A DNA stretch of 64,000 nt from Candidatus Liberimonas magnetica (GCA_020523885.1 JAJAPY010000003.1:1-64000), one strand, 5' to 3'; numbered from the stretch's first letter, positions 35,377 through 43,100 are shown. The notes: generated by a model from the sequence alone, not told the origin. Program-made: numbers and translations.

Positions 35377-36171
35377 ATGCTGGATTTTAATGTTTTAAAA
35401 AAAGTTGCATTAATTGTTTTGGCTGTTATGGTGCTTGTAAACATTAACCCCGTATTTGTTGTGGGGCCTGGAGAAGTCGGAGTTACTTTTAACCGTCTTA
35501 GCGGAAAAACCGCATCCTATTCCCAGGGAATGCATTTTCGTATACCGGGCATACATTGGGTAACTAAGTTTGACGTAAAAACTCAACGCATAGATATCGT
35601 GGCGTATTCAGCTTCTAAAGACCTGCAGAAGGTTGAAGTGGAGATCGTTATCAACACTCATCTACAGTATGAAAAAGTTAACGATTTGTTTATAAAGGTA
35701 GGCAAAGATTACGTTGTGAAAGTTATTCAGCCTGCAGTTAATGAGTGCGTAAAAGCTGCCTCTGCCCAGTTCCCTGTCGAAGATATTATTGTAAAACGCG
35801 AAGTGTTAAAACAACAGATTGAAGATACCCTACGGGTAAAACTTATGGTGTATAACATCGTTGTTGAAAATGTGAACCTGGTGAATATAAAGTTTGACCC
35901 GGAATTTGAAAAAGTTGTCGAGGCAAAACAGATAGAAGAACAGAAAATCAAAACCGCGGAATATGTCAAGCAGCAGGCCGAACAAAACAAGCTGGCAACT
36001 ATAGCCCGGGCGGAAGGCGATGCTAAGGCACAACAGCTCTTGCGTGAGTCCGTTAACGAAAAGACCATTGCTTACAAATGGATAGACAAATGGGACGGCA
36101 AACTACCTGAGACAATGCTGGGCAGTAACTCTTCCATACTATTTACACCTAAAACCACAGATAAACAATGA
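35377..36171 (+). CDS. SPFH/prohibitin-family membrane protein
   Basis: 264 residues. One N-terminal helix (about 8-30), then the SPFH/Band 7 domain (VVGPGEVGVTFNRLSGKT; GMHFRIPGIHWVTKFDVKTQ; VVKVIQPAVNECVKAASAQF), then a Glu/Lys/Gln-rich coiled coil (about 180-235) with ARAEGDAKAQQLLRES. Prohibitins form ring assemblies that shape membranes and control proteases. Its position between the hydrogenase protease gene and hypA suggests a role in assembly or stability of the large membrane complex, which is inference. GGAGGG precedes the ATG. Confidence 0.92.
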   Translation: MLDFNVLKKVALIVLAVMVLVNINPVFVVGPGEVGVTFNRLSGKTASYSQGMHFRIPGIHWVTKFDVKTQRIDIVAYSASKDLQKVEVEIVINTHLQYEKVNDLFIKVGKDYVVKVIQPAVNECVKAASAQFPVEDIIVKREVLKQQIEDTLRVKLMVYNIVVENVNLVNIKFDPEFEKVVEAKQIEEQKIKTAEYVKQQAEQNKLATIARAEGDAKAQQLLRESVNEKTIAYKWIDKWDGKLPETMLGSNSSILFTPKTTDKQ

Positions 36172-36214
36172 TGTGGCCAGGCCTCAACTATTAATTAATT
36201 TAATAGGAGATAAA

Positions 36215-36565
36215 ATGCACGAACTGGGTATGGCAAAAGACTTATGGAATGTAATAAATATAAAAGTAAACGAAAACAAACTTAAAAAAATCACTAAAGT
36301 AAGTATTATTCTTGGAGAAGCCAGCGGGATAGAAGAGGATTTTTTGCGTCATTCTCTGCTGGAGCATGTGTTCCCTGGAACTATAGCCAGAAAGGCAAAA
36401 CTTGAAATAATAAAAGAAAGGCTTTCTGCAAAATGCAATCTGTGCAACAGAAAAATAATTAAAGAAAACCTGCTTGATTTTTCCTGCCCCAAATGCAGGA
36501 GCACGGACCTTGCAATAATTTCTGGAAGAGAAGTATTTGTAAAAAATATAGAAGGTGTAAAATGA
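36215..36565 (+). CDS. hypA: hydrogenase nickel chaperone HypA
   Basis: 116 residues. MHELGMAKDLWN places the Ni-binding His at position 2, which fixes the start at 36215, preceded by AGGAG; an in-frame upstream ATG at 36173 would bury this residue. The zinc site is CNLCNRK and CPKCRSTDL (about 76-100). It delivers Ni with HypB; no hypB is present in the window. It follows the prohibitin gene. Confidence 0.95.
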   Translation: MHELGMAKDLWNVINIKVNENKLKKITKVSIILGEASGIEEDFLRHSLLEHVFPGTIARKAKLEIIKERLSAKCNLCNRKIIKENLLDFSCPKCRSTDLAIISGREVFVKNIEGVK

Positions 36566-36570
36566 ACAGC

Positions 36571-36597
36571 CATTACCGATCCTGCATAGGTAATGGC
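36571..36597. repeat. hairpin between hypA and hypF
   Basis: CCATTACC and GGTAATGG around an eleven-base loop, five bases after the hypA stop. No T-run follows; it may limit or process the transcript. Confidence 0.5.
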
Positions 36598-36616
36598 ACT
36601 AACAAGGTATTTCACC

Positions 36617-37834
36617 ATGAAAACTTATAAGATAAATATAAACGGCAGGAGCAGGGTTGGCGCATGTGCTGGGCCTATAATTTCCTTAAGGGGCGTTAAT
36701 AAATCTCGGTCAATTTTAGCGGCAGGCGCTGAATTTAAAAACGTTTTTTGTCTGACAAAATCCGGCAAGGCCTATATGTCGCAATATATAGGAGATTTGA
36801 ATAACAAAGAAACATTTGGTTTCTATAAAAAAGCTATCAAACGATATAAATATTCTCTTAAAGTGAAACCAAAAATAATAGCCCATGACCTTCACCCAAA
36901 CTATCTATCCAGCCTTTTTGCCTCTCAACTCAAAACTCATGACTCAAGACTCATAACTCTTCCCGTCCAGCATCATCAAGCCCATATCGCATCAGTTATT
37001 GCAGAAAAAAATATAAATAAGCCTGTGATAGGTTTTGCTTTTGACGGCGCAGGTTATGGATTGGATGGCAATATCTGGGGAGGGGAATGTTTCATTTATT
37101 CTAAAAGGACTTTTACAAGAGCTGCTCACTTTGAATATTTTGAATTACCGGGCGGAGATATCGCAACAAAGGAAATCTGGCGGTTAGCTGTCTCTATTTT
37201 AAGAAAAGCCGGAGTTTCTAAACTTCCTAAACATATAAGATCCGAAAAATATTGTAAAGAAATAGTAGCTATGATTGAAAAACACATAAATTCTCCTTTG
37301 TGCTGCAGCGTAGGCAGGATATTTGACGCTGTTGCATCAATAATCGGCATACGTAACGAAGTAACTTTTGAAGCACAGGCAGCAATGGAGCTTGAATCCC
37401 TATCATTAGACATTCCGGTAAAAAAAGGTTATAATTTTAAAATCAGAGGGCAGGGATCAGGGGGCAGGGATCAGAAAAAAAGAGACTCTGAAAATCATAA
37501 CAACCCGCTTATTGTTTCCACAACAGAAATAATAAAACAAATATGGCAGGATAAAAAATCCGGAGTCAAACCAGGAGTAATAGGTGCTAGATTCCATCTA
37601 ACCCTGGCTGAAATAATCCTTGAATTATCAATTAGATTTAGAGATAAATATAAGATAAATGATATAGTTTTAAGCGGAGGAGTATTTCAAAATAATCTCC
37701 TTTTATCCCATGTCAAAAATAAACTGAAGTTATATAAATTCAATCTATATTACAACCAGCTTGTACCTATAAATGATGGAGGAATTTCACTGGGACAGGC
37801 CTGGATAGCAGCAAAACAAGTTCGGAGTTTTTGA
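36617..37834 (+). CDS. hypF: HypF C-terminal carbamoyltransferase (Kae1-like) domain only
   Basis: 405 residues matching only the last part of HypF, which is normally about 750. Present: GAEFKNVFCLTKSGKAYMSQ, the metal-binding VQHHQAHIASV, FDGAGYGLDGNIWGGECF, GRIFDAVASIIGI, LSGGVFQNNLLL and INDGGISLGQ. Missing: the acylphosphatase, zinc-finger and YrdC-like domains that convert carbamoyl phosphate into carbamoyl-AMP. So a separate N-terminal protein must exist elsewhere, or the enzyme is impaired. Two stretches look like repeat DNA read in frame: 36922-36959 (residues SQLKTHDSRLI) and a tandem 13-mer at 37448-37474 (GQGSGGRDQ). The C-terminal VRSF comes from the following spacer. ATG 36617 is my preferred start. 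Confidence 0.88.
   Translation: MKTYKININGRSRVGACAGPIISLRGVNKSRSILAAGAEFKNVFCLTKSGKAYMSQYIGDLNNKETFGFYKKAIKRYKYSLKVKPKIIAHDLHPNYLSSLFASQLKTHDSRLITLPVQHHQAHIASVIAEKNINKPVIGFAFDGAGYGLDGNIWGGECFIYSKRTFTRAAHFEYFELPGGDIATKEIWRLAVSILRKAGVSKLPKHIRSEKYCKEIVAMIEKHINSPLCCSVGRIFDAVASIIGIRNEVTFEAQAAMELESLSLDIPVKKGYNFKIRGQGSGGRDQKKRDSENHNNPLIVSTTEIIKQIWQDKKSGVKPGVIGARFHLTLAEIILELSIRFRDKYKINDIVLSGGVFQNNLLLSHVKNKLKLYKFNLYYNQLVPINDGGISLGQAWIAAKQVRSF
37448..37474. repeat. tandem 13-mer inside hypF
   Basis: GGGCAGGGATCAG occurs twice (37448-37460 and 37462-37474), one base apart, in a variable linker of the carbamoyltransferase. It reads through in frame as a Gly-rich segment. Confidence 0.75.
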
Positions 37835-37903
37835 TTTTTAGGTTTTACTACTAACTCCGAACTCCCTACTACGAACTCTTTGGACTCTGAATTAATAACT
37901 ACT
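37819..37903. repeat. self-complementary word-repeat spacer (GTTCGGAGT words)
   Basis: The left arm GTTCGGAGT contains the end of hypF; the right arm holds ACTACTAACTCCGAACTCC and CTACTACGAACTC; the spacer runs to the hypC start codon. Confidence 0.7.
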
Positions 37904-38122
37904 ATGTGTTTAGCGATACCCGGAAAAATCATTAAAATAAACAAGGACAAAAGTGCTATTGTGGACTTTGGAGGGGTGAAAAGGTCTGTTCAATTGACTC
38001 TTTTACCTGTTGCAAAACTTGGGGATTACGTCATCGTCCATGCTGGTTTTGCTATCCAGAAACTCAAGCAAAAAGATGCAGAAACTACTTTAAGTATATT
38101 GCAAAAGGCATTCAATAATTAA
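37904..38122 (+). CDS. hypC: hydrogenase maturation chaperone HypC
   Basis: 72 residues. MCLAIPGKII gives the essential N-terminal Cys2, which fixes the start at 37904 rather than an in-frame ATG 24 bases upstream. The rest (VDFGGVKRSVQLTLL; GDYVIVHAGFAIQKL) is typical. HypC carries the Fe(CN)2CO unit with HypD. Confidence 0.95.
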   Translation: MCLAIPGKIIKINKDKSAIVDFGGVKRSVQLTLLPVAKLGDYVIVHAGFAIQKLKQKDAETTLSILQKAFNN

Positions 38123-38253
38123 TTAGTTTAGATTGTAGAATTAAAGTTTAGAGAAAAATTAAATTCAAAGACTCAAAGGGCATTATCTCTAAACACTAAA
38201 CTATAAACTCACTTTATGATCTCTCAACTCTCAACTCAAAACTCAAAACTAAA
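38123..38253. repeat. self-complementary word-repeat spacer (GTTTAGAG / CTCAACTC words)
   Basis: TTAGTTTAGATTGTAGAATT and AAAGTTTAGAG on the left, CTCTAAACACTAAACTATAA on the right, then a CTCAACTC run (38221-38251) that continues into the translated 5' end of hypD. 38228-38245 is identical to 36922-36939 inside hypF. Confidence 0.7.
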
Positions 38254-39247
38254 TATAATGGAAGTATGCGGCACCCATACCATGTCGATAGCCAGACATG
38301 GGCTTAAGAAACTCCTTCCGCCTACTGTTAACTTAATATCCGGGCCTGGATGCCCGATATGTGTCACACCTGTCGAATATATAGATTTAGCAATCCAGCT
38401 TAGTTCTATAAACGATGTTATAGTAACTACATTTGGGGACATGTACAATGTGCCAGGCTCAAAATCAAACATGGCAAAGGAACATGCAAAAGGCTCTGAT
38501 ATCCGAATTGTTTACTCAAGCCACGATTCTTTGGATATAGCAGAGTATAATCCTAAAAAAGAGGTTGTTTTTCTTGGGGTCGGCTTTGAGACAACATCTC
38601 CTACTATAGCTGCTACAATATTAGCTGCAAAACAAAGAAAAATAGAGAATTTCAGCGTTCTTCCGATGTTCAAGGTAATACCGCCTGCTTTAAAAGAAAT
38701 TTTGAATATAAAAGAAAGAAAGATAGATGCTTTTCTTCTGCCCGGACATGTTTCAACTATCATAGGCTCAAAACCCTATGATTTTATTTCAAGAGATTAC
38801 GGTATTCCCGGGGTTATTTCCGGATTTGAACCACAAGATATACTAAACTCCGTTGATATGATAATCGCCCAGATAAAAAGTAACAGGGCAAAAATCGAGA
38901 TACAATACAAGCGTTCCGTTGAGCCTTCAGGCAACAAGACAGCACAAAATATACTGAAGAAAGTTTATAAAATAGTTGACTCTAACTGGCGCGGTATCGG
39001 CAAAATGCCAAAAAGCGGGATGACTTTAAATAAAGACTTTGAAGAGTTCGACGCTTCAAAGAGGTTCAAGCTAAAGGTTAAGAAAGCGCCTGAACCTAAG
39101 GGATGCTTATGCGGAAAGGTCCTGCTCGGGCTTAAAGCCCCGAAAGATTGCGCCTTATTTGGCAATGCGTGCACCCCGGGCGACCCCATAGGCCCATGCA
39201 TGGTATCTTCTGAAGGAACATGCGCGGCAGAGTATAAATACGGATAA
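38216..39247 (+). CDS. hypD: hydrogenase maturation protein HypD
   Basis: 343 residues if started at 38216. The core is intact: MEVCGTHTMSIARHG, SGPGCPICVTP, the FGDMYNVPGS and GVGFETTSPT blocks, and the C-terminal 4Fe-4S Cys set (CLCGKVLLG, CALFGNACTPGDPIGPCMVSSEGTCAA). HypD holds a [4Fe-4S] cluster and builds the Fe(CN)2CO unit with HypC. The normal N-terminal helix before MEVCGTH (about 35-40 residues) is lacking; in its place are 14 residues encoded by the CTCAACTC spacer. Translation may really start at ATG 38258. Neither start has a clear ribosome site. Confidence 0.93.
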   Translation: MISQLSTQNSKLNIMEVCGTHTMSIARHGLKKLLPPTVNLISGPGCPICVTPVEYIDLAIQLSSINDVIVTTFGDMYNVPGSKSNMAKEHAKGSDIRIVYSSHDSLDIAEYNPKKEVVFLGVGFETTSPTIAATILAAKQRKIENFSVLPMFKVIPPALKEILNIKERKIDAFLLPGHVSTIIGSKPYDFISRDYGIPGVISGFEPQDILNSVDMIIAQIKSNRAKIEIQYKRSVEPSGNKTAQNILKKVYKIVDSNWRGIGKMPKSGMTLNKDFEEFDASKRFKLKVKKAPEPKGCLCGKVLLGLKAPKDCALFGNACTPGDPIGPCMVSSEGTCAAEYKYG

Positions 39248-39253
39248 CACTGT

Positions 39254-39287
39254 AGTGGTAAGTAATAAGGGGTAAGGGATAAGTAAA
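39254..39287. repeat. one-armed word-repeat spacer (GGTAAG words)
   Basis: GGTAAGTAATAAGGGGTAAG and GGATAAG in the hypD-hypE gap. No complementary arm is present. Confidence 0.5.
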
Positions 39288-39311
39288 AAACAAACGAAAA
39301 ACGGCATAGCC

Positions 39312-40331
39312 ATGAAAGAAAACAAATCTATTATTACGCTGGCTCACGGTTCAGGCGGAAGGTTAACTCACGAACTGATCAATTCTCTGTTTAAAAAACA
39401 TTTCTCTAATCCATACCTGAATAAAATGGATGATGCAGCAGCATTTTGTCTGAAAAAAAATGAAAATCGTCTTGCTTTTACGACTGACTCGTTTGTTGTA
39501 GACCCTCTCTTCTTTCCGGGCGGGGATATCGGGAAACTATCCATCTGCGGGACTGTAAATGACCTGGCAATGAAAGGAGCCGTGCCTCTCTATATAGCCA
39601 TAGGCGCTATAATCGAAGAAGGCCTTGAAATAGATATCCTCGAAAAAGTGGTTATATCAATAAAAAAAGCCGCTGTAGAAGCAAAAGTGTTTATTGTTGC
39701 AGGAGATACAAAGGTAGTTGAAAAGGGCAAGGCTGACAAATTGTTTCTTACAACATCAGGTATTGGAGCTATCTATAAAGATATTTTTGTGTCCGGAAGC
39801 AATACCTGTCCCGGTGATACGGTTATAATCAACGGTTCGATAGGAGAACATGGAATCGCTGTTTTGACTGCCAGGAATGATTTCAAACTGGCAAATTCTG
39901 TAAAAAGCGACTGCTCTCCCTTGAACAACCTTGTAAAAAGGATGCTGTCTGCAACAAACACTATACACACCCTGCGCGACCCGACACGCGGCGGCGTAGC
40001 AACAACTTTAAATGAAATAGCTCAAGCTTCAAATGTCGGCATAATAGTAGAAGAAGACCTTCTCCCGATAAAAAAACAGGTCAGCATAGCATGCAATATT
40101 TTAGGTATTGACCCCTTGTATGTTGCAAATGAAGGTAAATTGATCGCCACCTGCCCTCAAATACTTGCAAATAAAATAATTAAATCCATGAAAAATGACA
40201 AATACGGCAGGGGCTCCGTAATTATAGGAAAAGCCGTCAGGAACCCTAAAGGTGTATGGCTAAGTACTAAAATAGGGGGCTTAAGGCCGCTAATAATGCT
40301 TGAAGGGGAACAACTGCCGAGGATATGTTAA
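39312..40331 (+). CDS. hypE: hydrogenase maturation protein HypE
   Basis: 339 residues, full length. The N-terminal LAHGSGGRLTHELI and DDAAAF blocks, the ATP-binding VAGDTKVVEKG, the DPTRGGVATTLNEIA stretch, and the C-terminal PRIC are all present. Cys339 is the residue that receives the carbamoyl group from HypF and is dehydrated to thiocyanate. It is the last gene of the hydrogenase cluster. Confidence 0.96.
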   Translation: MKENKSIITLAHGSGGRLTHELINSLFKKHFSNPYLNKMDDAAAFCLKKNENRLAFTTDSFVVDPLFFPGGDIGKLSICGTVNDLAMKGAVPLYIAIGAIIEEGLEIDILEKVVISIKKAAVEAKVFIVAGDTKVVEKGKADKLFLTTSGIGAIYKDIFVSGSNTCPGDTVIINGSIGEHGIAVLTARNDFKLANSVKSDCSPLNNLVKRMLSATNTIHTLRDPTRGGVATTLNEIAQASNVGIIVEEDLLPIKKQVSIACNILGIDPLYVANEGKLIATCPQILANKIIKSMKNDKYGRGSVIIGKAVRNPKGVWLSTKIGGLRPLIMLEGEQLPRIC

Positions 40332-40339
40332 ATATTGGC

Positions 40340-40417
40340 GTAGGGCGTTCAGTGTATAGGGTATAGAACAAAAAAAAACATTAAAGTCTTTGACTTTCCT
40401 ATACACTATATGATAGA
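40340..40417. repeat. self-complementary word-repeat spacer (GTATAGG words)
   Basis: TTCAGTGTATAGGGTATAG on the left, an A-run, then CCTATACACTATATGATAG on the right. Confidence 0.65.
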
Positions 40418-40431
40418 AAAAGGGGATAAAA

Positions 40432-40812
40432 ATGTACAAGGTAAAACTTGAAAACAAGGGCGACAGCAAGTATTATGTCACTTCAAAGGATTATAAATTT
40501 ACGATAGATACGGAAGGCAGCGGCATTACCCCTCTCGATACGTTCTTATCAGGGCTTGGGGCATGTGTAGGGGTATACACACGTTATTACTCTGCTAAAA
40601 ACCCGCTCCCGTTCAAGGAATTCTCTGTAGAAGTAGAAGCAGAACTTACAAAAGCAAAACCCGTCCATTTTGACAAAATAAATGTGACCATCACTCCTAA
40701 CGGCGGGGCTCTTGAAGAATCAGTAAGAACAAAACTAATAGAATTCATAAAGAATTGCCCTGCGCATAATACGCTAAAAAACAATCCTGAAATTGACATA
40801 AAAATATCATAA
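40432..40812 (+). CDS. OsmC/Ohr-family protein
   Basis: 126 residues. The OsmC fold is shown by GSGITPLDTFLSGLGACVGV (first Cys) and IKNCPAHNTLKNNPEI (second Cys). The two Cys form the peroxidatic and resolving pair of this thiol peroxidase family. It probably removes organic hydroperoxides; YhfA-like members with unknown function are the alternative. GGGGAT precedes the ATG. Confidence 0.9.
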   Translation: MYKVKLENKGDSKYYVTSKDYKFTIDTEGSGITPLDTFLSGLGACVGVYTRYYSAKNPLPFKEFSVEVEAELTKAKPVHFDKINVTITPNGGALEESVRTKLIEFIKNCPAHNTLKNNPEIDIKIS

Positions 40813-40829
40813 ACTGCTTAGGATGAAAT

Positions 40830-41873
40830 ATGTCCAGTAATGTATATTTTCTTCAATGGGAACAAGTTGACAAACTTGGTGAATGGCTTAAATCGACCGG
40901 CCTTTTTAAGAAAATCAGAAATAGGGATTTTACAGCCTTAAAGATCCACTTCGGCGAAAAAGGTAATAAGGGTTATATTAAGCCTGAATATGCAAAAACA
41001 GTGGTCGACAAGGTGAAACTCCAGTGTGCCTTGCCGTTCTTAACTGATGCAAGTACCATCTATGTCGGCGAACGTGCAGATGCCGTGCATCATTTAACGG
41101 TCGCTAATAAACACGGATTTTCAATTGAAAATTGTGGGTGCCCTGTCATAATATCTGACGGGCTAAGAGGCAACGCCGGTGTGGAGGTAGAAGTTAATCT
41201 AAAACATTTCAAGCATGTTTCAATATCAAATGCGATATATTATTCGGATTTTATAATATTCCTGAACCATTTCAAGGGCCATGAAATATCAGGTTTTGGC
41301 GGCGTTTTAAAAAACATGGGTATGGGGTGCGGAACCCGCTCAGGTAAGTATTCTATGCATGATAAGGTTCATCCAAAAACGATATATGACAGGTGTATAG
41401 GCTGCGGCAACTGCCTTAAGTGGTGCAGTGCTTGTGCTCTTCACTTAAAGAACAAGAAGATAAGTCTTGACGATAAAAAATGCGTAGGCTGCGGCGAGTG
41501 TATTTTAAGTTGTCCGCAAGGAGTGTTCCAGATACCCTGGGATGAAAATACAAGTGCAGCCCAGGAAAAAATAGTCGAATATGCCTATGGAGTAGTCAAA
41601 AATAAGCCTAATTTCGGGATAAATTTCCTTAATTTCATTACCAAATTTTGTGATTGTTACAGGACTAAGGAAGACCCCCTGTTAAAGGACATCGGGGTTC
41701 TGGCAAGTGACGACCCTGTAGCCCTCGATCAGGCAAGCGCAGATATGGTTAATAAAGCATTTGGCAGTGATTTTTTTAAATTCATATTTCCTCAGATAGA
41801 TTGGGAAGTCCAGCTTAACTATGCTGAAAAATTAGGCTTAGGCTCAAGGCAGTATAAAGTCATTAACTTTTAA
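40830..41873 (+). CDS. DUF362 protein with 2x[4Fe-4S] ferredoxin domain
   Basis: 347 residues. The DUF362 part (FTALKIHFGEKGNKGYIKP; LTDASTIYVGER; FIIFLNHFKGHEISGFGGVLKNMGMGC) surrounds two ferredoxin motifs, CIGCGNCLKWCSACAL (about 190) and CVGCGECILSCP (about 216), and closes with GVLASDDPVALDQASADMV. Members are common in anaerobes next to redox enzymes, but no reaction is established. It starts 17 bases after the OsmC-like gene. Confidence 0.9.
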   Translation: MSSNVYFLQWEQVDKLGEWLKSTGLFKKIRNRDFTALKIHFGEKGNKGYIKPEYAKTVVDKVKLQCALPFLTDASTIYVGERADAVHHLTVANKHGFSIENCGCPVIISDGLRGNAGVEVEVNLKHFKHVSISNAIYYSDFIIFLNHFKGHEISGFGGVLKNMGMGCGTRSGKYSMHDKVHPKTIYDRCIGCGNCLKWCSACALHLKNKKISLDDKKCVGCGECILSCPQGVFQIPWDENTSAAQEKIVEYAYGVVKNKPNFGINFLNFITKFCDCYRTKEDPLLKDIGVLASDDPVALDQASADMVNKAFGSDFFKFIFPQIDWEVQLNYAEKLGLGSRQYKVINF

Positions 41874-41883
41874 CCAAATAAGA

Positions 41884-41912
41884 TACCACCGCGTAGGTGG
41901 GCTGTGGTTTTT
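41884..41912 (+). terminator. short hairpin with T-run
   Basis: CCACC-GCGTA-GGTGG (41886-41900) followed by a T-run at 41908-41912; ACCAC can alternatively pair with GTGGT to place the stem next to the T-run. It comes just after the DUF362 gene and lies at the 5' edge of the next gene, so it may terminate or attenuate. Confidence 0.4.
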
Positions 41913-41915
41913 ACA

Positions 41916-42398
41916 ATGAATCAGGATAAGGAACCAAAGTTTCTGGTTGATTTCATGCTGGGAAGGCTGGCTAAATGGCTTAGGATATTCGGGTATGACA
42001 CAGAATATGCCTTGAAAACCGGCAACAGAAACCTTCCTCTTGACAGTTTAAAAGAAGACAGGGTAATCCTTACAAGGAACCGAAGCCTCAGCAACAAAAG
42101 GTCCTATAAACTTATACTTATTAGAAGCGATTATCTTTTTGAACAGGCCAAACAGCTCATGAGTGAGCTTGATATTACGGTACAAAGCAGCAGGTTATTT
42201 ACAAGATGCACGACCTGTAACCTGCCGATCAAATCTGTTGAAAAAGAAGCTATAAAAAATAAGATCCCGGAATACATTTACGATACTATCAATGATTTTT
42301 CATACTGTTCTAAATGTAAAAAAGTCTTTTGGCACGGCACACATACTAAACTTCTCTATAAAGATCTAAAAAAAGCAGGGATCGAGGTAAAATGTTAG
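41916..42398 (+). CDS. Mut7-C (PIN-like) RNase domain protein
   Basis: 160 residues. FLVDFMLGRLAKWLRIFGYDTEY and DRVILTRNRSL are the Mut7-C signature with the acidic catalytic residues, and two CxxC pairs (CTTCNLPI; CSKCKKVFWHGTHTKLL) form the zinc ribbon. The family is predicted to be RNases. ATG 41916 is preferred to an in-frame GTG 12 bases upstream that falls inside the hairpin. It overlaps recX by seven bases. Confidence 0.88.
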   Translation: MNQDKEPKFLVDFMLGRLAKWLRIFGYDTEYALKTGNRNLPLDSLKEDRVILTRNRSLSNKRSYKLILIRSDYLFEQAKQLMSELDITVQSSRLFTRCTTCNLPIKSVEKEAIKNKIPEYIYDTINDFSYCSKCKKVFWHGTHTKLLYKDLKKAGIEVKC

Positions 42399-43039
42399 TT
42401 ACCGGGATTGAACCTCAGAAAAGAAATAAAAACAGGTTTTCTGTACATTTAGACGGCAAATATGCCTTTTCAATAAGCGATGAAACCCTATTTAAATTCC
42501 ACTTAAAGGAAAACCTGGAGCTTGGACAACAGGAACTCGGTAAATTACTTGAATATGAAAAAAAGCATTACGGCATGCAGTCGGCTTTCAGGCTGTTAAG
42601 CTACAGAGAGCGGAGTAAAAAAGAAATCTCTGAGAACCTCAAAAATAAAAACATAGATGAACCTATCATAGAACAAATATCAAACCGGCTTGAGGGACTT
42701 GGATACTTGAATGACGATAAATTCGCTCTTAACCTTGCAAATTACAGAAAATCGCAAGGTAAAGGGACAGAATTCATTAAAAACGAACTCAAAATAAAAG
42801 GGGTCGGAAGCGAAACGATAAATGATGTGTTATCAAAATTGTATTCTTCGGATAAAGAAGAAACAGCTCAGATCATAAATATAGCAAAGAAAAAACTGGA
42901 TACGATGAAAGGGCTAGGAGCAAACATTATTAGCCGGCGCCTGCTGGGGTTTTTAACGCGCCGAGGGTTCCCGTTAGATAGGGTTTTAAAAGCTTTAAAA
43001 GAATTAAGGAAGGATTTTAAAGAAGAAAATTTCGATTAA
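42392..43039 (+). CDS. recX: regulatory protein RecX
   Basis: 215 residues. The three-helix repeats include FRLLSYRERSKKEISENLK and the middle LEGLGYLNDDKFALNLANYRKSQGKG, the most conserved RecX region. RecX limits RecA filaments. No recA lies in the window, unlike the common recA-recX order. Confidence 0.92.
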   Translation: MLVTGIEPQKRNKNRFSVHLDGKYAFSISDETLFKFHLKENLELGQQELGKLLEYEKKHYGMQSAFRLLSYRERSKKEISENLKNKNIDEPIIEQISNRLEGLGYLNDDKFALNLANYRKSQGKGTEFIKNELKIKGVGSETINDVLSKLYSSDKEETAQIINIAKKKLDTMKGLGANIISRRLLGFLTRRGFPLDRVLKALKELRKDFKEENFD

Positions 43040-43064
43040 TATATTATTACATGCGACATGAAAA

Positions 43065-43084
43065 CCCCCGACTTCTGTTGGGGG
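43065..43084. mobile_element. possible IS200/IS605-type end hairpin remnant
   Basis: CCCCCGAC-TTCT-GTTGGGGG, an 8-bp stem with one G-T pair, followed by GGATGAATGC. The GC-rich stem around a CGACTTC core is like the subterminal hairpins at the right ends of IS605 elements. No transposase or TnpB gene is present, so this can only be a solo remnant. Confidence 0.3.
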
Positions 43085-43100
43085 ATGAATGCATAATGAT

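Noticed and set aside
24001-37903. CRISPR array or classical tandem repeat
   Set aside because: The repeated words vary, have no constant spacing or spacers of fixed length, and lie between coding genes.
43065-43084. Simple intrinsic terminator of recX
   Set aside because: No T-run follows the GC stem, and the sequence is closer to an IS605-type hairpin.
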